From positions 1 to 31,947 of IMG/VR virus record IMGVR_UViG_3300030102_001682: DNA of 31,947 bases, one strand, 5' to 3'. The notes below the pieces were generated by a model. It worked only from the letters and a program-made list of their open reading frames with translations, was not told the origin of the DNA and made no database searches. Shown one piece after another: positions 31,180-31,947 of the stretch. The position numbers and the translations under genes are program-made. Source of the DNA: a virus. Numbering within the stretch: position 1 is the stretch's first letter; the number at the start of each line of letters is the position of its first letter.

Positions 31180-31832
31180 GTTTTAATGAAGAGCAGAAAA
31201 AACTGCTAAATCAAAAAATTAACAAAGACAATGTTTCTTTCCGTAGCGGTGGAGGCGGTCAACAGTTGGCTTATGTAGAAAGCTGGCACGTTATACAAGA
31301 AGCCAACCGCATCTTTGGTTTTGATGGTTGGTCTTGTGAAACTTTAGAGGCTGGTCTTGTCAGCGAAGGTAAAGACAGTTATGGAAACTCTATTTTTTCT
31401 TACATTGCAAAAGTTCGAGTCACAGTAGGAAACATAATCAGGGAAGGTTATGGCTCTGGTCATGGAAGAGGTGGCAAGATGTCTGATGGTGAAAAACACG
31501 AATCAGCAATTAAAGAAGCAGAAAGTGATGCTTTGAAAAGAGCCATGAAAAGCTTTGGAGATCAGTTTGGTTTATCTTTATATGACAAAGATAAGGCATG
31601 GCTAAAAGAAGAGAAAGAAACCAAAACTAAAGATGTCAGTGACAAACCCATAGATCTTACTGAAGGAGAAAAGTTTATCAAAGAATGTGAGGCATTTATA
31701 AAACGCCCAGGTAGTAAAGACAAACTTGGTTTGTTGAAGAAAAACATTTCTAAAAGGTTTGAATCAAAAGCTATTACTGAAAACCAAAGAGATGGATTGC
31801 TAACACTTATTTTAGAGAAGGAGGATTCATGA
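31176..31832 (+). CDS. Rad52/22-family single-strand annealing protein
   Basis: I choose ATG 31176 (218 residues) because it overlaps the exonuclease stop in ATGA; the earlier ATG at 31149 adds nine residues. The signature is V-S-F-R-S-G-G-G-G-Q-Q-L-A-Y-V-E-S-W-H, then A-N-R-I-F-G-F-D-G-W-S-C-E and E-S-D-A-L-K-R-A-M-K-S-F-G. This is the conserved Rad52/Rad22 DNA-binding domain. The C-terminal ~70 residues are a Lys/Glu-rich linker and helix (E-G-E-K-F-I-K-E-C). It would pair with the exonuclease for annealing of single strands. The partner layout is typical. Confidence 0.9.
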   Translation: MSFNEEQKKLLNQKINKDNVSFRSGGGGQQLAYVESWHVIQEANRIFGFDGWSCETLEAGLVSEGKDSYGNSIFSYIAKVRVTVGNIIREGYGSGHGRGGKMSDGEKHESAIKEAESDALKRAMKSFGDQFGLSLYDKDKAWLKEEKETKTKDVSDKPIDLTEGEKFIKECEAFIKRPGSKDKLGLLKKNISKRFESKAITENQRDGLLTLILEKEDS

Positions 31833-31947
31833 ATGAACTTATAACCTCAGATCAATTAGCTGAAGAGCTTGGTGTAAAACCTCAAACTGTGCGACTTTGG
31901 AGAACCAAAACTCGCAAGGGTCACCCTAGTGGCCCGAAATGGACTGT
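31829..31947 (+). CDS. Helix-turn-helix DNA-binding protein (start only)
   Basis: ATG 31829 follows AAGGAGG (31817-31823 area) and overlaps the Rad52 stop in ATGA. The visible 39 residues read M-N-E-L-I-T-S-D-Q-L-A-E-E-L-G-V-K-P-Q-T-V-R-L-W-R, a typical AlpA/MerR-like helix-turn-helix (L-A-E-x-L-G-V-x-x-x-T-V-x-x-W). The rest is cut by the window end. It may be an excisionase- or regulator-type protein. Confidence 0.7.
   Translation, partial: MNELITSDQLAEELGVKPQTVRLWRTKTRKGHPSGPKWT

Overview
This window looks like part of the genome of a tailed, long non-contractile-tailed phage (siphovirus morphology) of an AT-rich aquatic host. The primase/VapE protein, the very small lysine-rich head-module genes and the style of the fibre proteins resemble uncultured marine phages, probably cyanophages. 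That host guess rests on family resemblance only. I see no integrase, DNA polymerase, tRNA or obvious holin/endolysin cassette. Both window ends cut through genes.

Two blocks of genes diverge from a short control region at about 26,862-26,919. Leftward from there (minus strand, 26,861 down to 1) come a small ribbon-helix-helix regulator, a PrimPol-VapE primase/helicase and a 236-bp repeat-rich gap. The packaging genes TerS and TerL follow, then portal, Mu gpF-like minor head protein, five very small basic proteins, scaffold and major capsid protein. After these lie a candidate decoration protein, the connector genes, the tail-tube protein and the tail assembly chaperone, which has a readable -1 frameshift extension. 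The tail module then runs tape measure, gpL-like, NlpC/P60-like, gpJ-like tip protein, three small tail proteins and two long fibres. The order is the classic lambda-like order, and most junctions are ATGA, GTGA, TAATG or TGATG overlaps, so the block is probably translationally coupled.

Rightward (plus strand, 26,920 to the end) lies an early/recombination block. It holds an SF2 helicase overlapping a VRR-NUC nuclease, seven small accessory proteins, a RecE-like PD-(D/E)XK exonuclease, a Rad52-family annealing protein and the start of a helix-turn-helix protein. Two sigma70-like promoters inside this block (28,369 and 29,567) share an unusual design: two TTGAC elements 10 bp apart, the first overlapping the TGA stop of the preceding gene. 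One of them carries a 17-bp near-perfect palindrome.

The most interesting signals are: the A-AAA-AAA frameshift fusing the chaperone to a gpT-like extension; the unannotated ribbon-helix-helix gene beside overlapping divergent promoters; the twin-TTGAC promoters; the repeat-rich gap upstream of TerS; three proteins with tail-tube-like signatures; an NlpC/P60-like protein whose catalytic histidine appears to be missing; and a run of overlapping very small lysine-rich genes.
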